Origin: an uncultured Eubacterium sp.
GTDB lineage: Bacteria; Bacillota; Clostridia; Lachnospirales; Lachnospiraceae
Direction: 5' to 3'
Assembly: GCA_934338065.1 (NCBI GenBank)
Contig: CAKRGX010000005.1
Location: 56,013-120,012, forward strand
Length of the DNA: 64,000 nt
How positions within the stretch are numbered: the stretch's first letter is position 1; each line of letters begins with the position of its first letter. The notes under the pieces are model-generated. The model was not told where the DNA came from. It did no database searches and saw only the letters and a list, made by a program, of their open reading frames with translations. A program made the position numbers and the translations under genes. Positions 45,881 through 54,400 of the stretch are shown one piece after another.

Positions 45881-46798
45881 TTATGATTTTTTTGTGAGAT
45901 CATACGGGGTACTCTGATACACATAATAATTTAACCAATTACTATAAAAAAGTTGTCCTGCGGAGCGCCAGCGCACAATCGGCTCCTTCGTCGGGTCATC
46001 ATCAGGAAAATAATTTGCCGGTATATTCGGATTCATACCTTTGTTCAAATCACGAAAATACTCTTTTGCTAATGTGTCGGAATCATACTCCAAATGCCCC
46101 GTAATAAAAAACTGTCTGCTGTCTGTCGTTTTCACCACAGTCACTCCCGCCTCGTCTGATACAGCTAAAACTTCCAATTCCGGAACAGCCTCAATATCTT
46201 CCTGCCTTACTGTCATCGCACGTGATTGTGGGCAATAAAACACATCATCAAATCCACGAAACAGAGGTGATTTCTTCTTTAATACTTTATGTTCATATAC
46301 CCCGGACAATTTTTCTTTCCGGTCTTCTTTGTCAATTCCGTAATGATAATATAAACCAGCAAATGCCCCCCAGCACATATGAAGAGTACAGTGTACATGC
46401 GTCTTGCTCCATTCCATGATGTGACTGACTTCATTCCAATAGCTGACATCCTTCCAATCTGTATAATCAAGAGGAGCTCCTGTTATGATCATGCCATCAA
46501 AATTTCTCTCTTTTATATCATCAAATACAGTATAAAAAGTCTCCATATGGTTTGCTGATACATGTGTCGGCTGATAACTAGCTGTCTGTAAAAATTCGAC
46601 TTCTACCTGCAATGGTGTATTGGAGAGTTTGCGAAGCAACTGTGTTTCCGTCTCTATCTTTGTAGGCATAAGATTAAGAATCAATACTTTAAGAGGACGA
46701 ATATCCTGATGCATTGCACGATATTCTGTCATGACAAATATATTTTCACTTTCCAGTATTTTCTGTGCCGGAAGAGCATTTTGAATTTTTATTGGCAT
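45881..46798 (-). CDS. metA: Homoserine O-acyltransferase MetA
   Basis: Activates homoserine for methionine synthesis by O-acylation. The N-terminus MPIKIQNALPAQKIL and RPLKVLILNLMPTKIETE align with E. coli MetA. The nucleophile is Cys142 in LHMCWGAFAGLY, and FITGHLEYD carries the catalytic His and Glu. At 305 residues it has family length. Position 111, reported to separate acetyl (Glu) from succinyl (Gly) donors, is Asp here, so the donor is uncertain, with acetyl-CoA slightly favoured. It has its own promoter. Confidence 0.95.
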   Translation of the reverse strand: MPIKIQNALPAQKILESENIFVMTEYRAMHQDIRPLKVLILNLMPTKIETETQLLRKLSNTPLQVEVEFLQTASYQPTHVSANHMETFYTVFDDIKERNFDGMIITGAPLDYTDWKDVSYWNEVSHIMEWSKTHVHCTLHMCWGAFAGLYYHYGIDKEDRKEKLSGVYEHKVLKKKSPLFRGFDDVFYCPQSRAMTVRQEDIEAVPELEVLAVSDEAGVTVVKTTDSRQFFITGHLEYDSDTLAKEYFRDLNKGMNPNIPANYFPDDDPTKEPIVRWRSAGQLFYSNWLNYYVYQSTPYDLTKKS

Positions 46799-46835
46799 CT
46801 TTCTCCACTCCTAACATCTCATATTCGTAGTTGCC

Positions 46836-46864
46836 ATTATAACATAACAAAAGGCGGAAAACAA
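46836..46864 (-). promoter_or_regulatory. metA promoter
   Basis: On the minus strand TTGTTT (46859-46864) and TATAAT (46836-46841) are separated by 17 bases. The leader is only about 35 bases, too short for a SAM riboswitch or T-box. Confidence 0.7.
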
Positions 46865-46869
46865 GCTGA

Positions 46870-47436
46870 CTATTCCATACATCCTGACATAATACATACC
46901 CCGGATGCCCCGGCCGCTATCACGGACTGTTCATTTTCTTCGTTGATTCCTCCAATTCCATATACTGGTATATCTGTCTGTCCACATAAGGAACGCAGGA
47001 AAGAAAGTCCCCTAGGCTGCAAGCCCTTTTTGCAGTCAGTCTCAAAAATATGCCCGGCAATCACATAGGATGCTCCCATCTCTTCTGCCTGCCTCAGTTG
47101 TGCCAGCGAATGTACTGATGTTCCCATCTCTTCCATTTTAACCGAAACTGCACGCCGCTCCTCTTCCGATAAGCGCTCCCACAAGGATAATGGCATATGA
47201 AGGAAAGAGTGTTTCAATCGCAGTGCTGTCTGTGGATAAGAATGTAAAATACATTTTGTGTTGTTTTTCTGACAAATTAATAAAACATCTCTCGCCAGCC
47301 ATTCGTATTCCTCTTCTGTCAGATCCTTTTCCCGTAAAAGAATCGTCTGATACTGCTTCCCCTTTGCCAGCCGTTCGACCTGTGTTAAAAAGTCGTTCTG
47401 ACACAGATGCCGGTTGGTCACTGCTATCCTATACAT
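46870..47436 (-). CDS. thiE: Thiamine phosphate synthase-like protein (ThiE/TenI)
   Basis: A TIM-barrel protein of the ThiE/TenI family. IAVTNRHLC, ILLREKDL, CILHSY, MGTSVHSLAQL, ASYVIAGHIFETDCKKG and PVYGIGGINEEN trace the strands and phosphate-binding loops. At 188 residues it is shorter than standard ThiE (about 210). Standard ThiE has the diphosphate-binding motif HxGQxD where this protein has HMPLSL, so it could be a TenI-type thiazole tautomerase. The ATG at 47436 overlaps the end of thiH by 8 bases. Confidence 0.82.
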   Translation of the reverse strand: MYRIAVTNRHLCQNDFLTQVERLAKGKQYQTILLREKDLTEEEYEWLARDVLLICQKNNTKCILHSYPQTALRLKHSFLHMPLSLWERLSEEERRAVSVKMEEMGTSVHSLAQLRQAEEMGASYVIAGHIFETDCKKGLQPRGLSFLRSLCGQTDIPVYGIGGINEENEQSVIAAGASGVCIMSGCME

Positions 47437-48637
47437 ATATATAATCACTCATAACAGGCTGCAATCCTAACGACAGAATATCGTCATAAACTTCCTGCAC
47501 ATTTCTCTTATCATCAATCTCAAACTGTTCATCACCTTTTTCTTCACCGCTATGTCCGCCAATTCCAACATCAACTCCCGCTGATATTTTCGTAGCACAT
47601 ATCTGAATCAGGTTATCACGGACACGTTTGCATTCACGTGTTGATACCGTTATCGATGCAAATGGCAGCAACAGACGATAGGCGCAGACAACCTGCAAAA
47701 GCTGTGCTTCGTGCACATCCATCGGATTGATACGGTCATTATTAATGATCGGGCGAAGTCTTGGACAGGAAAAAGCAATTTCAGCCTGTGGGTACTTGCG
47801 CTGTAACAAATACGCATGTACCCCGGTAGCAAATGCATCTTTGCGGAAATCATCCAGACCAAGCAATGCAGCAAATCCAACACCTCTCATTCCACCTTTT
47901 AATGCTCTTTCCTGTGCATTGATGCGGTAAGGGAAAATACGCTTATTTCCTGCCAAATGCAGGGTCTCATATTTATCGGAATGATACGTTTCCTGAAAAA
48001 CAGTTACATAATCAGCACCACATTCATGCCAGTAACGATAATGATCGGAGTTCGTTGGATACACCTCCAGGCCAATAACTTTAAAATATTTTCTTGCTAT
48101 CTTACAAGCTTCGCCGATATAATTCACATCTGACATTTTCTCGCTTTCTCCCGTAAGGATGAGAATTTCCTGCAAGCCTGTTTCTGCGATTGCCTGCATT
48201 TCTTTTTCAATTTCTTCTGTGTTGAGCTTTGCACGACGGATTTTATTATGACAATTAAAACCACAATAAATACAATAATTTTCACAATAGTTCGCAATAT
48301 ACAATGGTGTAAACATCATAATAGAATTTCCAAAGTGTTTTCTCGTTTCTTTCTGCGCCATCTGCGCTATTTCTTCCAGAAAAGGAAGTGCGGCTGGCGA
48401 CAGCAGTGCTCCGAAATCTTCTAATGTACGCTGCTCCTTGTATATAGCTCTGCGGACATCCACCGCTGTATACTGATCGTAATCATATGCCTTCATTGCT
48501 TCCACAACCTGTTTGTCAACGTCAGACTCCAGAACCTCCATTCCTTCCAGATACGTCATATGATCAATCCTGTTTTCTTTCATATCTTCAAGAATCGATT
48601 CACTTAATATACTCTCATTTATCTTTTCTGATGTCAT
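47429..48637 (-). CDS. thiH: 2-iminoacetate synthase (tyrosine lyase) ThiH
   Basis: Radical SAM enzyme that cleaves tyrosine to p-cresol and dehydroglycine for thiazole synthesis, the anaerobic route. The cluster motif CENYCIYCGF is near residue 110, followed by ILILTGESEKMSDVNYI, GADYVTVFQETYH and ISAGVDVGIGGHSGEE. The 402-residue length is typical. The ATG at 48637 follows AGGAGG by 10 bases. It directly follows thiG. Confidence 0.97.
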   Translation of the reverse strand: MTSEKINESILSESILEDMKENRIDHMTYLEGMEVLESDVDKQVVEAMKAYDYDQYTAVDVRRAIYKEQRTLEDFGALLSPAALPFLEEIAQMAQKETRKHFGNSIMMFTPLYIANYCENYCIYCGFNCHNKIRRAKLNTEEIEKEMQAIAETGLQEILILTGESEKMSDVNYIGEACKIARKYFKVIGLEVYPTNSDHYRYWHECGADYVTVFQETYHSDKYETLHLAGNKRIFPYRINAQERALKGGMRGVGFAALLGLDDFRKDAFATGVHAYLLQRKYPQAEIAFSCPRLRPIINNDRINPMDVHEAQLLQVVCAYRLLLPFASITVSTRECKRVRDNLIQICATKISAGVDVGIGGHSGEEKGDEQFEIDDKRNVQEVYDDILSLGLQPVMSDYIYV

Positions 48638-48651
48638 GTTCAAAGTTCCTC

Positions 48652-49443
48652 CTATTTTATCTGATTCGAACCATCCTGAATATAACCGGTCAATGGAGAA
48701 GAAGCACTGCCCCCTCTTTCCAGCACCCGTCCGGTTCCTGCCAGATAAGCCTTACGTCCAGCTTCAATTGCCAGCTTAAATGCCTCTGCCATAGCCGGGA
48801 TATCACCAGCCGTTGCAATTCCGGTATTAGCCATAATAGCTGACGCACCCATTTCCATCGCTGCACATGCCTCAGACGGTTTTCCAATACCAGCATCCAC
48901 AATAATCGGCAAATCAATCTCGTCTATCAGAATCTGAATAAATTCCTTTGTGCACAAGCCTTTGTTAGAACCAATCGGGGCAGCCAGCGGCATAATGGAA
49001 GCAGCTCCGGCATTTTTCAGATCCCTTGCCACATTAAGGTCCGGATACATATATGGCATTACGATAAATCCCTCTTTGGCAAGAATTTCTGTTGCTTTAA
49101 TCGTCTCTGCATTATCCGGCAGAAGATATTTGGTATCCCGCATAATCTCAATCTTTACAAAATCACCACATCCGACTTCTCGGGATAAACGGGCAATACG
49201 CACTGCCTCATCCGCATTTCTTGCTCCGGATGTATTTGGTAATAACGTAACCCCCTCCGGAATATAATCTAATATATTAGCTCTTCCATCCTGATTTGCC
49301 CGGCGGAGTGCTAAGGTAATGATCTGTGCACCGGCATGCTCCACCGAAGCTTTGATGAGATCCAGGGAATATTTACCGGATCCCAAAATAAAACGTGAGC
49401 TAAACTCATGTCCTCCCAATAATAATGTATCGTTATTCTTCAT
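48652..49443 (-). CDS. thiG: Thiazole synthase ThiG
   Basis: Joins deoxyxylulose phosphate, dehydroglycine and ThiS thiocarboxylate into the thiazole ring. Motifs are [13 protein letters not shown], the Schiff-base lysine region [38 protein letters not shown] and [19 protein letters not shown]. At 263 residues it has family length. It lies between thiS (44-base gap) and thiH. Confidence 0.98.
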   Translation of the reverse strand: MKNNDTLLLGGHEFSSRFILGSGKYSLDLIKASVEHAGAQIITLALRRANQDGRANILDYIPEGVTLLPNTSGARNADEAVRIARLSREVGCGDFVKIEIMRDTKYLLPDNAETIKATEILAKEGFIVMPYMYPDLNVARDLKNAGAASIMPLAAPIGSNKGLCTKEFIQILIDEIDLPIIVDAGIGKPSEACAAMEMGASAIMANTGIATAGDIPAMAEAFKLAIEAGRKAYLAGTGRVLERGGSASSPLTGYIQDGSNQIK

Positions 49444-49487
49444 TGTTCTAGTTCTCCTTTTCTGCCTAATGGTATTTTGTATCTTTT

Positions 49488-49688
49488 TTAACAGCCTCCA
49501 CCAACGAAACTAACCACTTCAATCTCATCGTCCGGGTGAAGAGTTATCTCCTGATACGACTGCTTACTTACAATAACTCCATTAATTTCTATCGCTATAC
49601 GGTTTTTCTGAAAGCCTTCTCTAACAACCATTTCTTCCACTGTGATGCCTTCCAGATTTTCTTTCTGTTCACCATTGATGTAAACCAT
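49488..49688 (-). CDS. thiS: Sulfur carrier protein ThiS (with extra C-terminal Cys)
   Basis: A 66-residue ubiquitin-fold sulfur carrier ([42 protein letters not shown]). ThiS normally ends in Gly-Gly, which is adenylated and thiocarboxylated. Here the sequence reads GGGC then TAA, leaving a cysteine after the glycines, which would need removal or a different chemistry. No thiF lies in the cluster. AAGGAGG lies 11 bases ahead of the ATG. A leader with a terminator-like hairpin precedes it. Confidence 0.93.
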   Translation of the reverse strand: MVYINGEQKENLEGITVEEMVVREGFQKNRIAIEINGVIVSKQSYQEITLHPDDEIEVVSFVGGGC

Positions 49689-49714
49689 GTCAGCCTGCCT
49701 CCTTATAAATGTTC

Positions 49715-49777
49715 AAAAAAATAGATAACACAAGAACGAATTCACACCCGAGGTGGTGTGCCCCTTCTTGAGTTATC
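49715..49777 (-). terminator. Terminator-like hairpin in the thiS leader
   Basis: On the minus strand a 13-base outer stem (GATAAC-U-CAAGAA with UUCUUG-U-GUUAUC, one U-U mismatch) encloses an asymmetric internal loop (GGGG opposite AAUUCG) and an inner stem CACACC/GGUGUG. UAU6 follows directly. It lies between the MFS gene and thiS and can serve as terminator for the former and attenuator for the latter. Confidence 0.8.
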
Positions 49778-49792
49778 CCCAATCTGTCCCCT

Positions 49793-49821
49793 ATACTATC
49801 ATTATTTTGAATTTTTGTCAA
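49793..49821 (-). promoter_or_regulatory. thiSGHE promoter inside the end of the MFS gene
   Basis: On the minus strand TTGACA (49816-49821) and TAGTAT (49793-49798) are separated by 17 bases. Transcripts would start near 49786 and give a leader of about 98 bases containing the hairpin at 49724-49777. Confidence 0.75.
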
Positions 49822-51022
49822 CGAAATGATTTGACACATTTTCTATTTCTTTTTTAGGAACTCTCAAAACAGATAAACCTGCCAGGATCACGATAGGAAA
49901 GACAATTGCTGCGCCTAATCCCGCATGAAGATTATTCCCACACCGGTCTGCTACCATACCCACTACCGTAGGACCGGAAGAACATCCGATATCACCTGCC
50001 AGAGCCATTAATGCATACATCATGGTTCCACCTGTCGGAAGACGAACTGCTGCTATGCTGAATGTACCCGGCCAGAATATTCCTACGGAAAATCCACATA
50101 CAGCGCACCCGGCCAGAGCGAACAGCGGAACATCTGCACACATTGCCAGCACATAACAACAGATACAGACTATAGCACAGACTGACATAAATTTTTTTAA
50201 CGGAATGCTGTCACTATATCTGCCATACACCGCTCTGGCTATTCCCATTAGCAGAGCAAAGGCACATGGACCAGCCATATCTCCAACTGATTTTGATACC
50301 CCAAGCGCTGACTCAGCAAACGAAGATGCCCATTGACTCATGGCAAGCTCGGATGCACCGGCACAGATCATAATGATGACCAAAAGCCAAAATACTTTTT
50401 TTCGGATCAAATCGTAAAAAGTCATCTGAGATTCCTGTTCTACTGTTCTCCGGATGGGAACAACGGAAAAGTAAAACATATTGCCAAATGGTATCAAAGC
50501 CCATAAACAAGCCAGGAGCCGCCAATTTTGTATTCCAAAAAAATAAAAATAAAGTGTAGATACTATGATCAGAAACATTTGCCCCCAGCAATAGAAGGAG
50601 TGCAGCAGACTCATTGCTGCTTCCTTTCGTTCCGTTGGACATGCTTCAACAATAGGACTGATCAGCACTTCTATGATTCCACCACCAATCGCATATAAAA
50701 CAACCGAAATCATCAGCCCGATGTAGGAATTTGAAAAAATACCGGGTAAAATAGCCAACCCGACTAACCCTAAAACCGCCAGAAAATGAGCTGTAACAAT
50801 GGATACGCGATATCCGATCTGATCAACAAATTTAGCAGATAACAAATCTACCAAAAGCTGCACAAGAAAATTTACTGTTGTAATCAGCGTAATATCCGTA
50901 AGACTTAGCTGATAAGTCTGCTGAAATGTCAGAAACAACAGTGGTGCAAAATTATTCACGATTGCCTGTGTGATATAGCCAAGATAACTGGCATATATCG
51001 TATGCTGGTAATTAGTGCGCAT
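49802..51022 (-). CDS. Major facilitator superfamily transporter
   Basis: A 406-residue protein with about 12 hydrophobic segments. NFAPLLFLTFQQTYQLS, FVDQIGYRVSIVTAH (loop 2-3 region) and a second-half ARAVYGRYSD fit the MFS, in the sugar-porter or FucP-like group. The substrate cannot be told. GGGGAG precedes the ATG. It is last in the topB-PAP2-NUDIX-MFS run and its 3' end contains the thiS promoter, so MFS and thiamine genes may overlap in regulation. Confidence 0.85.
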   Translation of the reverse strand: MRTNYQHTIYASYLGYITQAIVNNFAPLLFLTFQQTYQLSLTDITLITTVNFLVQLLVDLLSAKFVDQIGYRVSIVTAHFLAVLGLVGLAILPGIFSNSYIGLMISVVLYAIGGGIIEVLISPIVEACPTERKEAAMSLLHSFYCWGQMFLIIVSTLYFYFFGIQNWRLLACLWALIPFGNMFYFSVVPIRRTVEQESQMTFYDLIRKKVFWLLVIIMICAGASELAMSQWASSFAESALGVSKSVGDMAGPCAFALLMGIARAVYGRYSDSIPLKKFMSVCAIVCICCYVLAMCADVPLFALAGCAVCGFSVGIFWPGTFSIAAVRLPTGGTMMYALMALAGDIGCSSGPTVVGMVADRCGNNLHAGLGAAIVFPIVILAGLSVLRVPKKEIENVSNHFVDKNSK

Positions 51023-51043
51023 AGCATAACTCCCCTTATTCTG

Positions 51044-51529
51044 TTATTGTAGCAAAAGAGGAGTTCCATCTAAAACAGCCTCAACCAGATGGTCTCCCTC
51101 ATATCTTAATTTCAAAGAGAAAAACTCCTCTTGTTCTTCCATCAGACGAAGGAAAATCTTATCCCCCTCCCATATTGGCAGTTCATAAATTTTATCTTTG
51201 TCCACCCACTCAAGTGTTCCCTCGTCACATTCGCATAAAGTTCCCTTAAAACTATCCGCCTTATATAAACACATATATTCAACGTCTGCCCATTCATTGG
51301 AAATAAAAGTAACGATGCCGCAGAATTTCCAATGTGTCAGAGTAAGTCCTGTTTCCTCTTTTACCTCCCGGAGCAGGCACTCTTCCGGCGTTTCCTGTGC
51401 TTCAAAATGCCCACCGACACCAATCCACTTGTCTTTGTTAATATCCTTTTCTTTTTTGATCCGGTGAAGCATCAGATACTTTTTATCTTTTTCAATATAG
51501 CAAAGCGTTGTTAATGAAACACCTTTCAT
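51044..51529 (-). CDS. NUDIX hydrolase (MutT/8-oxo-dGTPase-like)
   Basis: A 161-residue NUDIX protein. The box GHFEAQETPEECLLREVKEETGL (given here as GHFEAQE ... REVKEETGL) is complete, near residue 40, in a MutT/Orf17-like context (TTLCYIEKDKKYLMLHR, WIGVGGHFE, LEWVDKDKI). The substrate is probably an oxidised or damaged nucleotide. The ATG overlaps the PAP2 stop by 4 bases. Confidence 0.9.
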   Translation of the reverse strand: MKGVSLTTLCYIEKDKKYLMLHRIKKEKDINKDKWIGVGGHFEAQETPEECLLREVKEETGLTLTHWKFCGIVTFISNEWADVEYMCLYKADSFKGTLCECDEGTLEWVDKDKIYELPIWEGDKIFLRLMEEQEEFFSLKLRYEGDHLVEAVLDGTPLLLQ

Positions 51530-52218
51530 TTTTTACTTCCCCACTCTGCAGATGCTTTGTGGTGTATCTTTCCCTTCAACATGGCTACGACAGAAACATA
51601 AAGCATTACAAGGGCTGCACTGATAATAACCCCTCCAATAATATCCGTAAACCAATGTACACCGGATAATAATCGCCCCATTACCATAAGCGCAATAATC
51701 GCTACTGCAGCGATGTCTGCCAAAAGGCAAAGTGTCTGGTTCTTTATCAGACGGTTAAACTGAATAATAGCAGTCGCCATAACACAGCAAACCAGCATCG
51801 TGTGCGATGACGGATAAGAAGCCTCCAGATTTCCCTCTTCTAAAATCGGACGGTAATTCACAACCACTTTTTCAAATAAAACATAAAAAATCCCCATAAC
51901 AACATAAAAACCGCCTAATACAAGTATTTCCATATCTGTCCGGAAGAAATTTTTCCGCCGGATCATCTGTATCAGACCGATCACCCCAAATCCTAACACA
52001 ACTAGAATGGCCAATATCCCCAGATATTTTGTTAATGTATACCAGAACTGACTTTGTCCTAATGATTGGAACATCGCCATATTAATAGTGGCAAATCCTA
52101 TATTAGATTTCTGTGGTCCCACTGGTTGAACATCTACTGTTGCTACTAAAATTGTATAAACAATAAAAAGGACAAATAGCCCTGCTGTAACTATGTACTT
52201 TTTCTGTGTCTTTTTCAT
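51526..52218 (-). CDS. PAP2-family membrane phosphatase
   Basis: A 230-residue membrane phosphatase of the lipid phosphate/undecaprenyl-pyrophosphatase type. It has about six membrane segments and the three active-site blocks: KVVVNYRP, SYPSSHTM, and GRLLSGVHWFTDIIGG. It may act on undecaprenyl pyrophosphate or phosphatidyl phosphates. GGAGGG lies 6 bases ahead of the ATG. It is followed by an overlapping NUDIX gene. Confidence 0.9.
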   Translation of the reverse strand: MKKTQKKYIVTAGLFVLFIVYTILVATVDVQPVGPQKSNIGFATINMAMFQSLGQSQFWYTLTKYLGILAILVVLGFGVIGLIQMIRRKNFFRTDMEILVLGGFYVVMGIFYVLFEKVVVNYRPILEEGNLEASYPSSHTMLVCCVMATAIIQFNRLIKNQTLCLLADIAAVAIIALMVMGRLLSGVHWFTDIIGGVIISAALVMLYVSVVAMLKGKIHHKASAEWGSKK

Positions 52219-52250
52219 ATTCTTCCCTCCATTTGTACGATAATCTTATT

Positions 52251-54290
52251 TTATTCTGTTCTTTTCTTTTTTGTCTTCTTTTTATAATGCGGTGCTGCAA
52301 TACGATAAAATGAATTAAGTTTAGCACGATTATCCCCTGCTTTGGCACTGCCAACCATCTGCTGGACAAATCCGTTTAACTTCTGCATATACTCTTCTTC
52401 TGATATCCTGCCCTCTGCTACGCCGGTTAGCCCTTTTTCCCAGCTTGCTGTCAGATTTGGTGATAACATATGCGGCATGGAATAGCGCACGATTCCACAT
52501 ACAAGTTCGCCTTTTAACGTTGGCGTAATGATCTGTGTCTTTTTATTTAAGTTCAGATAGTCGATATTCACCAGTTTTTTAAGTATTTCTGCACGAGTCG
52601 CACTTGTTCCAATCCCACTCCCCTTGATCTGAGCCCGCAGTTCCTCATCTTCGATCAACTGTCCGGCATTTTCCATCGCAAGGATCATTGAACCGGAATT
52701 ATATCGTTTAGGTGGTGACGTCTCACCTTCCTTTACCGTACATTTTCTCAGACTGACCTGTGTATTCTTCTTCAACAGATCCAATACATCCTTTAAGTCA
52801 AATTCTTCTTCATCCTCCTGCTCCTGTTTCTGTGCGTTTATTTCCTCCGGATTTTTCTTTTTTGTAAAGGAATACTGTGACACAGGTAAAAAACCTTCTT
52901 CTAAAAGAACCTTCGCAGACGTAAAAAAACGTTCTTCACCAGCCTTTATTGTAACGTGAAGTTTCTGATACAAGGCAGGCGGAAAAAAAATACACAAAAA
53001 CCGCCTTACGATAACCTCATACATTTTTTTCTGGGTTTCCCCCATACTATTCAATACTCCTAACCCCTGTCCGGTAGGAACAATCGCATAATGGTCTGTA
53101 ATCTGTTTGTCATTTACATAACGGGTTTTTTCCAGTCCTCTATAGGTCTGATGCTCCGATATATAGGCAAGATATGGTTTGGCCTGTTCATAATTTTGCA
53201 GTCCTGCCAGATTTTTTCCGATTTCTTTCGCAACAGCACTTGAAAGCACACGCGCATCAGTCCGCGGATAAGTGACAAGTTTTTTTTCATATAATTCCTG
53301 CACGATAGCAAGCGTTTCGTCCGGGCTTATCTTAAATAATTTAGAAGAAAGATTCTGCAGCTCCGCCAGATTAAATAAAAGGGGCGGATTTTTCTTTTCT
53401 TTCTTCTTCTCTACCTTTTCAATAACAGATTTCACCGGTTCTGGTTGTGTAAGAGAATCAATCAAGACTAATGCATGCTCCTTATCCTTAAATCCATTCT
53501 CCTTATATAAAATGGGGGATTGATAATACTTAGATCCCTCAACAGCTTTCCATTCCCCCTGAAACGTTTTTTCTTCCAATTCGAATGTTCCAATAATCCG
53601 GTAAAAAGGCGTCTTTACAAAATTGCGTATTTCCCACTCCCTGGTCACTACCATGCCAAGAACGCAGGTCATCACCCGTCCCACGGAAACGGATGTCCAT
53701 TTTTTTTCAGAAAAAATATTATTAAGCCAATAACCATATTTAAGAGAAAGTACACGGGAAAAATTAATTCCCATAAGATAGTCTTCTTTGGCGCGCAAAT
53801 AGGCAGAACTACTCAGATTATCATACTCTGACATAGGCTTTGCCTCACGGATACCACGCAGAATCTCTTCTTCTGTCTGTGAATCAATCCATACACGCAG
53901 TTTCTTTTTTGTTTCCGGTACATGTGCCATCTGATCTACCAGACGATATATGTATTCTCCCTCTCGTCCAGAGTCAGTACAAATATAAATAGCATCTACA
54001 TCTTCCCGGTTCAATAGTCCGCTGACAATCTGAAATTGTTTTTTTACATTTGGAATTACCTCATATAAGAATTTGTCCGGCAAAAAAGGCAGTGTATCTA
54101 AAGACCATTTTTTCAAACTTTCATCGTAAACCTCCGGGTAACTCATTGTCACTAAATGTCCAACACACCAGGTCACGATCGTATCTTCTGATTCAAGAAA
54201 TCCATCGCCCCGCCGGGCATTAACCTTCAATATCCGTGCAAACTCTTGCGCTACACTTGGTTTCTCTGCGATAAACACTCGTTTCGCCAT
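52251..54290 (-). CDS. topB: DNA topoisomerase III (type IA)
   Basis: A 679-residue topoisomerase. The Toprim domain has FIAEKPSVAQEFARIL, WCVGHL and CTDSGREGEYIYR. The catalytic Tyr is in LVTYPRTDARVLS near residue 340. KGSGIGTSATRAEIL and an HMLSPNLTASWEKGL end-region match TopB. No zinc finger tail is seen; the C-terminus is lysine-rich. It has a Firmicutes-typical length for chromosomal topB and lies in a minus-strand run with PAP2, NUDIX and MFS genes that share no obvious pathway. Confidence 0.95.
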   Translation of the reverse strand: MAKRVFIAEKPSVAQEFARILKVNARRGDGFLESEDTIVTWCVGHLVTMSYPEVYDESLKKWSLDTLPFLPDKFLYEVIPNVKKQFQIVSGLLNREDVDAIYICTDSGREGEYIYRLVDQMAHVPETKKKLRVWIDSQTEEEILRGIREAKPMSEYDNLSSSAYLRAKEDYLMGINFSRVLSLKYGYWLNNIFSEKKWTSVSVGRVMTCVLGMVVTREWEIRNFVKTPFYRIIGTFELEEKTFQGEWKAVEGSKYYQSPILYKENGFKDKEHALVLIDSLTQPEPVKSVIEKVEKKKEKKNPPLLFNLAELQNLSSKLFKISPDETLAIVQELYEKKLVTYPRTDARVLSSAVAKEIGKNLAGLQNYEQAKPYLAYISEHQTYRGLEKTRYVNDKQITDHYAIVPTGQGLGVLNSMGETQKKMYEVIVRRFLCIFFPPALYQKLHVTIKAGEERFFTSAKVLLEEGFLPVSQYSFTKKKNPEEINAQKQEQEDEEEFDLKDVLDLLKKNTQVSLRKCTVKEGETSPPKRYNSGSMILAMENAGQLIEDEELRAQIKGSGIGTSATRAEILKKLVNIDYLNLNKKTQIITPTLKGELVCGIVRYSMPHMLSPNLTASWEKGLTGVAEGRISEEEYMQKLNGFVQQMVGSAKAGDNRAKLNSFYRIAAPHYKKKTKKKRTE

Positions 54291-54322
54291 GTATCTTTTT
54301 TATCCTTCCTCTTATAAGCCAC

Positions 54323-54349
54323 AAGTCTGGGCGGTAACTGCCCAGACTT
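54323..54349. other. Hairpin between glyA and topB
   Basis: AAGTCTGGGC and GCCCAGACTT pair perfectly around a seven-base loop. There is no U-run on either side, so it is a weak or factor-dependent terminator, or a processing signal, in the 110-base gap. Confidence 0.5.
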
Positions 54350-54400
54350 ATCGCATAATTTTAATTCATATTATTACAATAGAGCAGATTTCACATCGGC

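Noticed and set aside
46799..46869. SAM riboswitch or T-box before metA
   Set aside because: The gap is 71 bases and most of it is promoter; there is no room for either structure.
49689..49800. TPP (THI-box) riboswitch upstream of thiS
   Set aside because: The conserved TPP blocks are missing; only a hairpin and U-run are seen. I kept it as an unassigned leader instead.
54323..54349. Classical intrinsic terminator after glyA
   Set aside because: The stem is strong but no U-run follows in either direction; recorded only as a hairpin.
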